Shown here piece after piece: positions 25,701 to 34,087 of a DNA stretch of 64,000 nucleotides. The position numbers were made by a program, and so were the translations under genes. The DNA is from Rhodococcus sp. 06-235-1A (lineage in GTDB: Bacteria; Actinomycetota; Actinomycetes; Mycobacteriales; Mycobacteriaceae): NCBI RefSeq assembly GCF_002258785.1, contig NZ_NOYI01000007.1, positions 1 through 64,000 on the forward strand, given 5' to 3'. Position 1 is the stretch's first letter, and every line of letters begins with the position of its first letter. The notes beneath the pieces were generated by a model that had not been told where the DNA came from, did not search any database, and saw only the letters and a program-made list of their open reading frames with translations.

Positions 25701-27375
25701 GCGGGCGATGGAGGTCTCGTTCGCCGGCCAGAGCTGGTGGACGGCCATCGAGGACGCCGCTCGGCTGCGCGATGCCTTGGGAGTCCCGCTTCCCATCGGT
25801 ACTCCCGCTGCCTTCATCGAGCCGGTCGACGATCCGCTGGTGGACCTGATCAGCCGGTACGCCCGAACCCACGGCCCGTTCACGCTGGACGACGCAGCGG
25901 CGCGGTTCGGCGTCGGGACCGCCGTGGTGCGGGACGTACTGCGCAGATTGGCCGTCGACAAACGCGTCGTAGAAGGTGAGTTCCGTCCCGGTGCCACGGG
26001 CAGCGAATGGTGTGACGCCGAGGTTCTCCGGCGACTGCGGCGTCGGTCGCTCGCAGCGGCTCGGCAGGAGGTGGAACCGGTCTCCACCGCCACCCTCGGC
26101 CGCTTCCTGCCCGCCTGGCAGCACGTGGACAGCCGACGCCTGAGTGGTATCGACGGCGTCGCGACCGTCATCGAACAGCTTGCGGGCGTTCCTGTTCCGG
26201 CATCTGCCTGGGAATCTCTCGTGCTCTCGTCGCGGGTGACCGATTACAGTCCGGCGATGCTCGACGAACTCACCTCCACCGGCGAGGTGTTGTGGTCGGG
26301 GCACGGTGCGATCTCGTCCAAGGACGGCTGGGTAAGCCTGCACATGGCCGACACCGCCCCGCTCACCCTCGTGCCCGCAGCCGAATCCGACCTGTCGGAG
26401 TTGCAGATTCGCATTCAGGACGCCGTCGCGGGCGGCGGTGCGTACTTCTTTCGGCAACTCTCCGACACCGTCGGCAGTACCGACGACACTGCACTGCAGG
26501 CGGCGCTGTGGGAGTTGGTGTGGGCAGGGCGTCTGAGCAACGACACGTTCGCCCCGCTGCGCGCCCTGTTGAACTCCACAGCCACTCGCTCGGCTCCGAG
26601 TCATCGAGCACCGCGCCGAACACCGCGCCTGCGCTCGTACCGGCAGTTCGAGCGCCCGTCGCTGCCCACCAGAACGGGGCCACCGACGGCGGGTGGTCGA
26701 TGGTCGAGGTTGCCCGAGCTCGAACCCGATCTCACCGTCCGCGCCCATGCGACCGCTGACGTTCTGCTCGAACGCTACGGCGTGGTGACCCGTGGTTCGG
26801 TGATGAACGAGGGTGTCCCCGGCGGATTCGCCACGATGTACAAGGTGCTCACCGGATTCGAGGACTCCGGTCGCTGTCGTCGCGGCTACTTCGTCGATTC
26901 GCTCGGTGGGGCCCAGTTCTCCACCTCCGACGTGGTCGACCGGTTGCGCAGCTACGACGAACCGAAGAAGAACGCCACCGCTGTGGTACTCGCGTCGTGC
27001 GATCCGGCCAATCCCTACGGCGGAGCGCTGCCCTGGCCGAAGGCCGGCAGTGGCGAGGCCGGTGTCGGAGAGAAGCCGGACGGAACGACGAAGCATCGCC
27101 CGGGTCGCAAGGCCGGTGCACTGGTCGTCCTCGTTCGGGGCGAATTGACGATGTTCGTCGAACGCGGCGGGAAGTCGGTGCTGACCTTCGGCGAGAACAC
27201 CGACGATATCGGCGCGGCAGCAACCGCGTTGGCGGCCACCGTTCGCCGCGGCGGTGTCGACAAGTTGCTGGTCGAGCGGATCAACGGTCACGACATCCAC
27301 GGAACAGAGTTCGCCAAGACGCTGACCGAGGCCGGTTTCTCGGCGACACCCCGGGGACTCCGTCTCCGACGCTGA
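22798..27375 (+). CDS. lhr: Lhr-type ATP-dependent DNA/RNA helicase
   Basis: 1,525 residues, the full length of the long actinobacterial Lhr. Helicase core in the first ~850 residues: V-A-P-T-G-S-G-K-T (Walker A), D-E-V-H (DExH), S-A-T-V (motif III), A-T-S-S-L-E-L-G-I-D and Q-R-V-G-R-A-G-H (motifs V and VI). The rest is the Lhr C-terminal domain set (winged helix plus beta-barrel and the long C-terminal module). Lhr unwinds 3'-5' and is induced by DNA damage in mycobacteria. It lies directly before a Nei-type glycosylase, as with lhr and nei in Mycobacterium tuberculosis. Confidence 0.95.
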   Translation: MARQSIGTDVAGELSVTQKLSRPTREWFTGAFPAPTSAQLGAWSSISSGAHTLVVAPTGSGKTLSAFLWALDELAQLGADSKRKTKVLYISPLKALAVDVERNLRAPLVGITQTAKRLGLDPPEISVGVRSGDTSAADRRNMVKTPPDILITTPESLFLMLTSAARDILAEVDTVIVDEVHAVAGTKRGAHLAVSLERLDGMLDKPAQRIGLSATVRPHEEVGRFLAGAAPIEIVAPPAPKTFDLTVQVPVEDMTELGVTDPNADTSAAPPAQGSIWPHVEEKMVDLILEHSSCIVFANSRRLAERLTARLNEVYAERIGDGVETQHKPPSQVGTPNDVNHGADPLLARAHHGSVSKDQRALIEDDLKTGRLRCVVATSSLELGIDMGAVDLVVQVEAPPSVASGLQRVGRAGHQVGEISKGVLFPKHRTDLIHCAVTVERMTSGKIEALFVPANPLDVLAQQTVAACALEPIDAEDWFDSVRRTGSFATLPRSAYESTLDLLSGRYPSDEFAELRPRLVWDRDANTLTGRPGSQRLAVTSGGTIPDRGLFTVYMVGEKQSRVGELDEEMVYESRVGDVFALGATSWRIEEITHDRVLVSPAYGQPGRLPFWHGDGLGRPAELGQALGEFLRSTTDRSNLAERLSADGLDANAVNNLIALLDEQLEATGQLPTDKTMIVERFRDELGDWRLVLHSTYGQQVHAPWALAVGARLIERYGIDAAPTASDDGIIVRLPDTDDQPPGAELFVFERDEIADIVTEQVGGSALFASRFRECAARALLLPRRNPGKRAPLWQQRQRSAQLLDVARKYPTFPILLETVRECLQDVYDLPALEDILARIGRRQIRIVDVETPSPSPFANSLLFNYVGAFMYEGDSPLAERRAAALSLDSALLAELLGRVELRELLDDSVITTTELELQRLPEDRHAKDIEGVADLLRLLGPLTVDEIGLRTDGDEYPQWLTELAEAKRAMEVSFAGQSWWTAIEDAARLRDALGVPLPIGTPAAFIEPVDDPLVDLISRYARTHGPFTLDDAAARFGVGTAVVRDVLRRLAVDKRVVEGEFRPGATGSEWCDAEVLRRLRRRSLAAARQEVEPVSTATLGRFLPAWQHVDSRRLSGIDGVATVIEQLAGVPVPASAWESLVLSSRVTDYSPAMLDELTSTGEVLWSGHGAISSKDGWVSLHMADTAPLTLVPAAESDLSELQIRIQDAVAGGGAYFFRQLSDTVGSTDDTALQAALWELVWAGRLSNDTFAPLRALLNSTATRSAPSHRAPRRTPRLRSYRQFERPSLPTRTGPPTAGGRWSRLPELEPDLTVRAHATADVLLERYGVVTRGSVMNEGVPGGFATMYKVLTGFEDSGRCRRGYFVDSLGGAQFSTSDVVDRLRSYDEPKKNATAVVLASCDPANPYGGALPWPKAGSGEAGVGEKPDGTTKHRPGRKAGALVVLVRGELTMFVERGGKSVLTFGENTDDIGAAATALAATVRRGGVDKLLVERINGHDIHGTEFAKTLTEAGFSATPRGLRLRR

Positions 27376-27412
27376 AGCACCGCAACACTTCCAGAAACAA
27401 GAAGGGATGCAG

Positions 27413-28195
27413 ATGCCCGAGGGCGATACCGTCTGGCGCGCGGCCAACACCCTGCGCGCCGCGCTGGAGGGCCAGCAGCTCACGACGTGCGATGTGCGCG
27501 TTCCTCGGTACGCCACGGTGGATTTCACCGGCGAGACCGTCGATTCCGTCGCCTCGCGCGGCAAGCATCTGCTGATCAGAGTCGGCGGCTACTCCATTCA
27601 TTCGCATCTGAAGATGGAAGGCACCTGGCACGTCTACGCACCCGGTGCGAAGTGGCGTCGCCCTGCCTTCCAGGCGCGGATCATCTTGAACACCGCGAAC
27701 GCGCAGGCCATCGGTTTCGAACTCGGAGTGCTCGACATCATCGAGGACGAGGAGGAGGCCGTCGGTTACCTCGGACCCGACCTGCTCGGTACGGACTGGG
27801 ACCCAGAAACCGCCCTGACCAATCTGGAGTCCGATCCGGCTCGTCCCGTCGGACTCGCTCTGCTCGACCAGCGCAATATCGCCGGGCTCGGCAATGTCTA
27901 TCGAAACGAGATCTGCTTTCTGCGTGGAATCGATCCACGTACTCCGGTCGGCGACGCCGGCAACCTGAAGAAGACGATCGACCTGTCCTATCGGTTGATC
28001 ATGGCCAACAAGGACCGGAACCAGCGCGTCACCACCGGGGATCGGCGACCCGGCCGACACTTCTGGGTGTACGGCCGCGAGAACAAGCCGTGCCGGCGGT
28101 GCGGAACCACCATCGAGTTCGGCCTCATCGGCGACAACCCCCTCGAGGAACGGCAGATCTACTATTGCCCGCACTGCCAACCCGGACCCATCTGA
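27413..28195 (+). CDS. Formamidopyrimidine/endonuclease VIII family DNA glycosylase (Nei2)
   Basis: About 260 residues. N-terminal M-P-E-G-D-T-V: in this family Pro2, exposed by Met removal, is the catalytic nucleophile, so the start must be the second ATG (27413), not the first (27407); GAAGGG lies upstream. Also seen: the H2TH region with N-I-A-G-L-G-N-V-Y-R-N-E and a C-terminal zinc finger (C-R-R-C ... Y-Y-C-P-H-C-Q). Nei removes oxidised pyrimidines. Partner of Lhr by position. Confidence 0.92.
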   Translation: MPEGDTVWRAANTLRAALEGQQLTTCDVRVPRYATVDFTGETVDSVASRGKHLLIRVGGYSIHSHLKMEGTWHVYAPGAKWRRPAFQARIILNTANAQAIGFELGVLDIIEDEEEAVGYLGPDLLGTDWDPETALTNLESDPARPVGLALLDQRNIAGLGNVYRNEICFLRGIDPRTPVGDAGNLKKTIDLSYRLIMANKDRNQRVTTGDRRPGRHFWVYGRENKPCRRCGTTIEFGLIGDNPLEERQIYYCPHCQPGPI

Positions 28196-28245
28196 CGGCG
28201 TCCTGTCAGCGAGGACCAAGCCTGCTCACAGCTTCGCCGATCACC

Positions 28246-28347
28246 ATGGATCCCATGTTGACATTGGCGATACTCACCCTGCTGGTCATGGCCGTCTCCG
28301 GCGCAACGGCGGCTCGCGCACCCAGGACACTGGTCCGGACTCGCTGA
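28246..28347 (+). CDS. Possible 33-residue membrane peptide
   Basis: M-D-P-M-L-T-L-A-I-L-T-L-L-V-M-A-V-S-G-A-T-A-A-R: one hydrophobic helix followed by a basic tail. Similar tiny hydrophobic peptides are common and often unannotated in actinobacteria. No clear ribosome binding site; it ends at the 3' end of the convergent glpD gene. Could be chance. Confidence 0.3.
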   Translation: MDPMLTLAILTLLVMAVSGATAARAPRTLVRTR

Positions 28348-28348
28348 C

Positions 28349-30079
28349 TCAGAACCCGCGAACCGGTTCCAGAATTTCCTGTCGGGCCTCCGGAGCGACG
28401 ACACGCAGCGCGTCCGCCGACTCGTCGTCGGGCTGGCGCTGCGATTCGATCTCGGCCTCCACCCGGGCGCGGTAGGTCTCGACTTCACGATCGACCGTGG
28501 CCTCGTCCCACCCCAGAACGGGTGCGATCAACGCTGCCACCTGACCCGCGCAGTTCATCCCGCGATGCGAGTACTCGATGGAAATCCGGGTACGACGCGA
28601 CAGCACGTCCTCGAGATGCAACGCGCCTTCCGCCGCCGCCGCATAGACCACCTCGACCTGCAAGTAGGACGGTGCGTCGGTGAGTGGTTGCAGCAGTTCG
28701 GGTTTGCCGTCCGCCATCGCCAACACCTCGTCGATCAGCGAGCCGTATCGGTCCAGCAGGTGCGTCACCCGATGTGGATGCAAGTTGTACATCTCGCCCA
28801 GATGCGGTGCCTGATTGACCAGGGCGAAGTAACCGTCGGCTCCGACGAGGGGCACCTTCTCGGTGATCGATGACGCCACCCGCACCGGGATGTCCTCCGC
28901 CGCCAGATCGACGGCGTCCTCGGCCATCACTCGGTAGGTCGTGTACTTGCCGCCGGCGATGGCGATGAGTCCCGGTGCCACGCGAGCGACCGCATGCTCT
29001 CGTGAGAGCTTGGAGGTCTCGTCGCTCTCGCCTGCCAGCAGTGGCCGCAGGCCCGCGTACACACCGTCGATGTCCTCGTGGGTGAGCGGCGTGACGAGCA
29101 CCCCGTTGACCTCACCGAGGATGTAGTCGATGTCGGCTTTGGTCGCGGCCGGATGCGCGAGATCGAGATTCCAGTCGGTGTCGGTGGTGCCGATGATCCA
29201 GTGCGCACCCCACGGAATGATGAACAGTACGGATTTCTCGGTGCGCAGAATGATCGCGGCTTCACTGACGATTCGATCGCGCGGCACCACGATGTGCACG
29301 CCCTTCGACGCACGCACCCGAAACCGTCCGCGCATGTTGGACAGGGACTGGATCTCGTCGGTCCACACGCCGGTGGCGTTGATCACTACGTGTGCGCGAA
29401 CGTCGGTGGTGGCCCCGGTCTCCGAATCACGTACTCGCACACCGGATACCCGATCGGCCTCCCGTAGGAACCCGACGACCTGTGTCGACGTACGCACCAC
29501 AGCGCCGTAGTGAGCGGCCGTTCTGGCGACGGTCATGGTGTGCCGGGCGTCGTCGACGACGGTGTCGTAGTACCGAATTCCGCCGATCAGCGACTTTCGC
29601 TTGATTCCCGGCGACATCCGCAGCGCACCGGACCGCGTCAGATGCTTCTGTTGTGGAACCGATTTGGCCCCGCCCATCCGGTCGTAGAGAAAGATGCCTG
29701 CGGCGATGTACGGGCGTTCCCACAGCCGGTGGGTGAGCGGGAACAGGAACTTCAACGGCTTGACCAAGTGCGGTGCCAGCGTGGACAGCGACAGTTCGCG
29801 TTCGTGCAGCGCTTCGCGTACCAGCCCGAACTCGAGCTGCTCGAGGTAACGCAGGCCGCCGTGGAACATCTTGGACGAGCGAGACGAGGTGCCCGATGCG
29901 TAGTCCCGCGCCTCGACCAGAGCTACCTTCAGGCCCCGCGTCGCGGCGTCGAGGGCTGCACCGGAGCCGACGACGCCTCCGCCGACGACCACGACGTCGA
30001 ACTGCTCGGTTCCGAGCTGGTCCCACGCCTCCACCCGCTGGGTGGGTCCGAGGAACTTCGTGTTCGATCGGTTGCTCAC
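28349..30079 (-). CDS. glpD: Glycerol-3-phosphate dehydrogenase (FAD)
   Basis: About 576 residues. V-V-V-V-G-G-G-V-V-G-S-G is the FAD-binding dinucleotide motif, S-S-R-S-S-K-M-F-H-G-G-L-R-Y-L-E the flavin/substrate loop, and I-I-G-T-T-D-T-D-W and G-G-K-Y-T-T-Y-R are further GlpD motifs. The C-terminal ~150 residues are the DAO-C domain. Oxidises glycerol-3-phosphate to dihydroxyacetone phosphate and feeds the quinone pool. GTG start with GGGAGCG upstream. In M. tuberculosis, glpD2 sits beside lpdA, as here with one gene between. Confidence 0.92.
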   Translation of the reverse strand: MSNRSNTKFLGPTQRVEAWDQLGTEQFDVVVVGGGVVGSGAALDAATRGLKVALVEARDYASGTSSRSSKMFHGGLRYLEQLEFGLVREALHERELSLSTLAPHLVKPLKFLFPLTHRLWERPYIAAGIFLYDRMGGAKSVPQQKHLTRSGALRMSPGIKRKSLIGGIRYYDTVVDDARHTMTVARTAAHYGAVVRTSTQVVGFLREADRVSGVRVRDSETGATTDVRAHVVINATGVWTDEIQSLSNMRGRFRVRASKGVHIVVPRDRIVSEAAIILRTEKSVLFIIPWGAHWIIGTTDTDWNLDLAHPAATKADIDYILGEVNGVLVTPLTHEDIDGVYAGLRPLLAGESDETSKLSREHAVARVAPGLIAIAGGKYTTYRVMAEDAVDLAAEDIPVRVASSITEKVPLVGADGYFALVNQAPHLGEMYNLHPHRVTHLLDRYGSLIDEVLAMADGKPELLQPLTDAPSYLQVEVVYAAAAEGALHLEDVLSRRTRISIEYSHRGMNCAGQVAALIAPVLGWDEATVDREVETYRARVEAEIESQRQPDDESADALRVVAPEARQEILEPVRGF

Positions 30080-30164
30080 TGTGACGCTCCCTATCCGTCG
30101 AAAAACCCCGCGCACTACGTGAATGTCAGGTTACCGCCCCAGGTCCGCCACGCGCAGAACCTGC

Positions 30165-31406
30165 CTACGAGGTTCCGCGTGGTCGGTGCGCGCGGATGGA
30201 CGCGTGTGCGGTGCCCAATCGCCGCACCGCGTCCGCCAGCTCTGCCGGGGTCGATCCCGCGAAGCTCAACCGGAGCGAGCGTCGATACTGCTCGGCCGAC
30301 GCAAACGCGGAACCGGGAACGAAAGCGACTCCATGCTCCAGGGCGGCCGCGAGCAACTCGTCCGTGTCGGTCCCATCCGAGAAGGTGGCCCAGGCGAACA
30401 TTCCACCCGTCGGGTGCGAGACCGTGAGCCGCGTGGGGAACTCGGCATCGAGCGCATCCGTCAATGCCGTTGCACGGTAGGCATACTCGCGACGCAGTGT
30501 CGTCAAGTGCGCGTCCAACCATGCAGTGTCGCCGAGCATGTTCGCCGCCATCAGCTGGGTCATCGAGGAACCGCACAGATCGGCACCCTGTTTGAGCAAC
30601 TCCACCGCGGCACACACGTCGTGCGGTGCGACGAACCAGCCGACACGCAGCGTCGGTGCCAGGATCTTCGACGCACTCGACAGCCGAATGACGCGATCGC
30701 TGAAGCATGCAATGGTCAGCGGCGGTGCGCCCGTCTCGTGTGCAGGGTCCGTTGCGGCAAACCAGATCTCGCCGTACGGGTCGTCCTCGATCACCCAGAA
30801 TCCGTAGTGATCCGCCAGTGCCGCGAGGTGCCGCCGACGCTGCTCGCTCATCGTGACCCCGCGAGGGTTGTGGAAGTTGGCAACCGTGTGGACCACCGCA
30901 GGACGCGGTCCCGCCGTGAGCCGTCGTTCGAGTTCCTCGGTGTTCATCCCGTCGGCGTCGATTTCGATTGCCTCGATCCGCGCTTCGGCGATCGAGAACA
31001 CCTGCAACGCACCGGTATACGCGGGCTCATCGACGACGACAACGGCACCGGGGTCGATCAGCGCCTGCGCGAGCAGCGTCAGGGCCTGTTGCGATCCGTG
31101 CGTGACGACGACGGTGTCCGTCGGAACCGCCGCTCCCCCGCGCACGGCGCTCTCTCTGGCCGCGATCACGCTGCGCAGCGAGCGATGGCCGGCGGTCTCG
31201 CAGTATTGGACGGCATCGGGGCTCCGCAGCACCGCCTCGGCAGCAGCTGCGATGCGGTCGACGGGGATCAGATCCGTGGCCGGCAGACCTCCGGCCAGGC
31301 TGATGACGTCGTCGCGTGCGGTGAGGGCGAGAAGATCACGGATGGCCGAGCTGGACAGTGATGAGGTGCGTCGGGCCAAGCCGACGGGGAAGTGAGTAGA
31401 AGACAT
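30165..31406 (-). CDS. Class I/II PLP-dependent aminotransferase
   Basis: 413 residues. S-L-A-G-G-L-P-A starts the fold, N-F-H-N-P-R-G and D-D-P-Y-G-E are the family's PLP-ring motifs, S-S-A-S-K-I-L-A-P holds the PLP lysine, and R-x-S-F-A-like L-R-L-S-F-A closes the site with Arg. This is the LysN/2-aminoadipate or MocR-catalytic-domain type of aminotransferase, without a DNA-binding domain. Substrate unknown. The ATG at 31406 is preceded by CGGAGTC. A GC-rich leader of about 135 bp separates it from lpdA. Confidence 0.82.
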   Translation of the reverse strand: MSSTHFPVGLARRTSSLSSSAIRDLLALTARDDVISLAGGLPATDLIPVDRIAAAAEAVLRSPDAVQYCETAGHRSLRSVIAARESAVRGGAAVPTDTVVVTHGSQQALTLLAQALIDPGAVVVVDEPAYTGALQVFSIAEARIEAIEIDADGMNTEELERRLTAGPRPAVVHTVANFHNPRGVTMSEQRRRHLAALADHYGFWVIEDDPYGEIWFAATDPAHETGAPPLTIACFSDRVIRLSSASKILAPTLRVGWFVAPHDVCAAVELLKQGADLCGSSMTQLMAANMLGDTAWLDAHLTTLRREYAYRATALTDALDAEFPTRLTVSHPTGGMFAWATFSDGTDTDELLAAALEHGVAFVPGSAFASAEQYRRSLRLSFAGSTPAELADAVRRLGTAHASIRAHRPRGTS

Positions 31407-31545
31407 GAAAGAGACTCCGGGGCAGCAGGAACGAAGGAACGGCCCGCGGATCCGCTGAGTCGAGGAGAGAGCGGACGGGTGTGTCCGCTCTCTCGACTGT
31501 CTCACGTGCTACCGAAACATGAAACGCAAATCTCAGATACTGAGA

Positions 31546-32949
31546 TCAATCCAGATCGTCGTGCGCCATCAGCTGACGCGCGGCCTCGATGACCGAACCC
31601 GACAACGACGGATACACCGAGAACGTGTTTGCCAGATCGTTCACCGACAGATTGTTCTGCACCGCCATCGCAATCGGCAGAATCAGCTCGGAGGCGCTCG
31701 GGGCGACCACGACGCCACCGATGACGACGCCGGTGGCGGGGCGGCAGAAGATCTTGACGAAGCCTCGCTTGAGACCGCTCATCTTCGCTCGCGGATTCGT
31801 GGTCAAGGGCAGCATCACCACGCGCGCCGGTACGTCACCGGCGTCGATCGCGGTCTGTGCGACTCCGACCGACGCGATCTCGGGCCGCGTGAACACCGCC
31901 GAGGCCACGGTCTTGAGCTTGATCGGGCTGACGGCCTGACCCAGCGCGTGGTACATCGCAATGCGCCCCTGCATCGCCGCGACCGAGGCCAGCGGCAGCA
32001 GACCGGTGCAGTCACCGGCTGCGTAGATGCCCGCGACCACGGTACGAGATACGCGGTCCACCCGTAGGTATCCGCCCTTGTCGAGTTCGATGCCCACCTT
32101 CTCGAGTCCGAGACCGGAGGTGTTGGGAACCGATCCGACGGTCATCAGCGCATGGCTGCCCTCGACGGTGCGGCCGTCCGAGAGCGTGACGAGAACTCCA
32201 TCGTCGGTGCGGACGACCGAATCGGCGCGGGCATGCTTGACGAGGGTGACGCCGCGCTCGTTGAATGCGTCTTCGAGGACCAGAGCGGCGTCCTCGTCCT
32301 CGTGTGGGAGGACGCGGTCACGGCTCGAGACAGCGGTCACCTTGACGCCCATCTCGGTGTAAGCCGAGACGAATTCGGCACCGGTGACACCGGATCCGAC
32401 GACGACGAGATGTTCGGGCAGTGCCTCGAGATCGTAGAGCTGACGCCAGTTCAGGATTCGTTCGCCGTCCGGCTCGGCTCCCTTGACCACCCGAGGCCTC
32501 GCACCGGTCGCGACGAGAACGACGTCGGCATCGAGGATGCGCTCCTCGCCGTCGGCCAGCACTGCCTTGATCTGGTGGGATGCCATACCGACGTGTGTGT
32601 CGATCATCTCTGCGCGTCCGGCCAGCAACTGGACTCCCACCGAGGTGACTCGGTGGGCGATGTCGGCGGACTGCGCCTGCGCCAGGCTCTTCACACGATC
32701 GTGAATCTTCGGAAGCGCGACGGCCGCCTGCGATGGATCGAGTGAGATTCCCAGGTCGCTCGCTCGACGCATCTCGGTGCGAATGCCGGTCGACGCGATG
32801 AACGTCTTCGACGGCACGCAGTCCCACAGGACGCAGGCACCGCCGATTCCGTCCGAATCGACCAGTGTCACCTCGCCTCCGTGCTGGGCGGCTACCAATG
32901 CTGCTTCGTACCCTGCCGGACCACCACCGATGATCACAATCCGGGTCAT
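31546..32949 (-). CDS. lpdA: NAD(P)H-quinone dehydrogenase LpdA (lipoamide dehydrogenase-like)
   Basis: 467 residues. Flavin Rossmann I-V-I-I-G-G-G-P-A-G-Y-E-A-A, G-G-A-C-V-L-W-D-C-V-P-S-K-T (CxxxxC redox pair), G-S-G-V-T-G-A-E-F (NAD(P)), G-I-Y-A-A-G-D-C-T-G (FAD), and a C-terminal V-Y-P-S-L-S-G where true lipoamide dehydrogenases have the H-P-T-x-S-E His/Glu dyad. Loss of the dyad matches Mtb LpdA (Rv3303c), a quinone/menadione reductase. From memory Mtb lacks the first Cys; this protein keeps it. Divergent from the GGCT gene. Confidence 0.88.
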   Translation of the reverse strand: MTRIVIIGGGPAGYEAALVAAQHGGEVTLVDSDGIGGACVLWDCVPSKTFIASTGIRTEMRRASDLGISLDPSQAAVALPKIHDRVKSLAQAQSADIAHRVTSVGVQLLAGRAEMIDTHVGMASHQIKAVLADGEERILDADVVLVATGARPRVVKGAEPDGERILNWRQLYDLEALPEHLVVVGSGVTGAEFVSAYTEMGVKVTAVSSRDRVLPHEDEDAALVLEDAFNERGVTLVKHARADSVVRTDDGVLVTLSDGRTVEGSHALMTVGSVPNTSGLGLEKVGIELDKGGYLRVDRVSRTVVAGIYAAGDCTGLLPLASVAAMQGRIAMYHALGQAVSPIKLKTVASAVFTRPEIASVGVAQTAIDAGDVPARVVMLPLTTNPRAKMSGLKRGFVKIFCRPATGVVIGGVVVAPSASELILPIAMAVQNNLSVNDLANTFSVYPSLSGSVIEAARQLMAHDDLD

Positions 32950-33130
32950 TGATCCTCTTCTCGCGTGCTCGAAATCTCTCGCTGTGTCGCGTCAACGGTA
33001 TTCCAGAGGCCGCCCACGTGGGTCGGTAAGGCTAGCTTCACTCCCTCGACGAGAGGGCGGACCTGCGGCGACTCACCGAAACACGACCACGACGCGTCAA
33101 CCGGCACCGATACGGTTTAGGCTGGCCGAC

Positions 33131-33595
33131 GTGCCAATTTATGCCGCCTACGGATCGAACATGCATCCGGAGCAGATGTTGCAGCGATGCCCTCACTCGC
33201 CCTTGTCGGGAACCGGGTGGCTGCACGGATGGCGGTTGACCTTCGCCGGCGGCGACATCGGCTGGGAGGGCGCGCTGGCCACGGTCGTCGAAGATCCCGA
33301 CTCGCAGGTCTTCGTCGTGCTCTACGACGTATCGGACGAGGACGAAGAGAGCCTGGATCGTTGGGAGGGCTCGGAACTCGGCATTCACCGCAAGATCAGA
33401 CTGCGCATCGAGACCGGCCGGGAGCCGGTGCTGGCGTGGATGTACGTGCTCGACGCCTACGAGGGCGGCCTGCCTTCGGCCCGATACCTCGGAGTGATGG
33501 CAGAGGCAGCCGAAATCGCGGGTGCTCCCGCCGAGTACGTGCGAGACCTTCGAACCCGCGACAGCCGGAACGTCGGTCCCGGTACAGCCTCGTAG
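33131..33595 (+). CDS. Gamma-glutamylcyclotransferase family protein
   Basis: 154 residues. I-Y-A-A-Y-G-S-N-M is the canonical N-terminal Y-G-S-N loop of the GGCT-like fold, and E-E-S-L-D-R-W-E-G-S-E matches the region with the catalytic Glu. Family members form 5-oxoproline from gamma-glutamyl substrates. GTG start. Syntenic with Rv3304 of M. tuberculosis by position, which is from memory a hypothetical conserved protein. Confidence 0.8.
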   Translation: MPIYAAYGSNMHPEQMLQRCPHSPLSGTGWLHGWRLTFAGGDIGWEGALATVVEDPDSQVFVVLYDVSDEDEESLDRWEGSELGIHRKIRLRIETGREPVLAWMYVLDAYEGGLPSARYLGVMAEAAEIAGAPAEYVRDLRTRDSRNVGPGTAS

Positions 33596-33608
33596 CTCGG
33601 CGGACAGA

Positions 33609-34073
33609 TCAGAAGTAGTTCTTCATCACCGACGCCACCCAGGCCGGCTCGGTCACGTCCGCACGCTCCGGAACCATCGACTGCAGGAACGGTTTGACGT
33701 CGAACACCGGTGAACCGTCGATCGCGTCGAGACCTCGAACTCGGATGCGCAGTCCGTCGACGTCGACGATCTCGCACCGCGACACCCCGAGAAGGTTGGG
33801 CCGGTCCTTCACGCGTTGGGCGAGGACACCCACCCGAGGCAGCGTCGTGTCGCCGCGGGGATGCCGCGAGCCGGTGGTCGTCGCGGCCGGATCACACAGG
33901 TGGAATCCGTAGACGACCTCGAGGTGCGAGAACTCGGCGAGACCGAGGGTCGCGTCGGCGTCGAGCACGTTCTCGTCGAGGTCGATGACGGACTCGACCG
34001 ATCCCCAGTTGTCGTCCACCACCTCGGCGCGGTCGGATCGAACGATTCCGATCGGCGACACTTCGAAAGCCAT
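33609..34073 (-). CDS. TrmO-like tRNA methyltransferase (TsaA/YaeB family)
   Basis: 154 residues. P-I-G-I-V-R-S-D is the TsaA N-terminal motif; F-S-H-L-E-V-V-Y-G-F-H, H-P-R-G-D-T-T-L-P-R-V-G-V, R-P-N-L-L-G-V-S-R-C-E and G-L-D-A-I-D-G-S-P-V-F-D-V-K-P are core TrmO motifs. TrmO uses S-adenosylmethionine to methylate N6 of t6A37 in tRNA. The S-R-H-P-R-G-D region normally reads R-P-x-x-R. It is the last gene of the leftward M20 operon. Confidence 0.8.
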   Translation of the reverse strand: MAFEVSPIGIVRSDRAEVVDDNWGSVESVIDLDENVLDADATLGLAEFSHLEVVYGFHLCDPAATTTGSRHPRGDTTLPRVGVLAQRVKDRPNLLGVSRCEIVDVDGLRIRVRGLDAIDGSPVFDVKPFLQSMVPERADVTEPAWVASVMKNYF

Positions 34074-34087
34074 CTCGTCCCCAGGTT

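Noticed and set aside
25612..27564. 650-codon minus-strand ORF opposite lhr and nei
   Set aside because: Overlaps two well-supported genes and shows no domain.
30123..31361. 412-codon plus-strand ORF opposite the aminotransferase
   Set aside because: No family features; the minus strand encodes a complete PLP aminotransferase.
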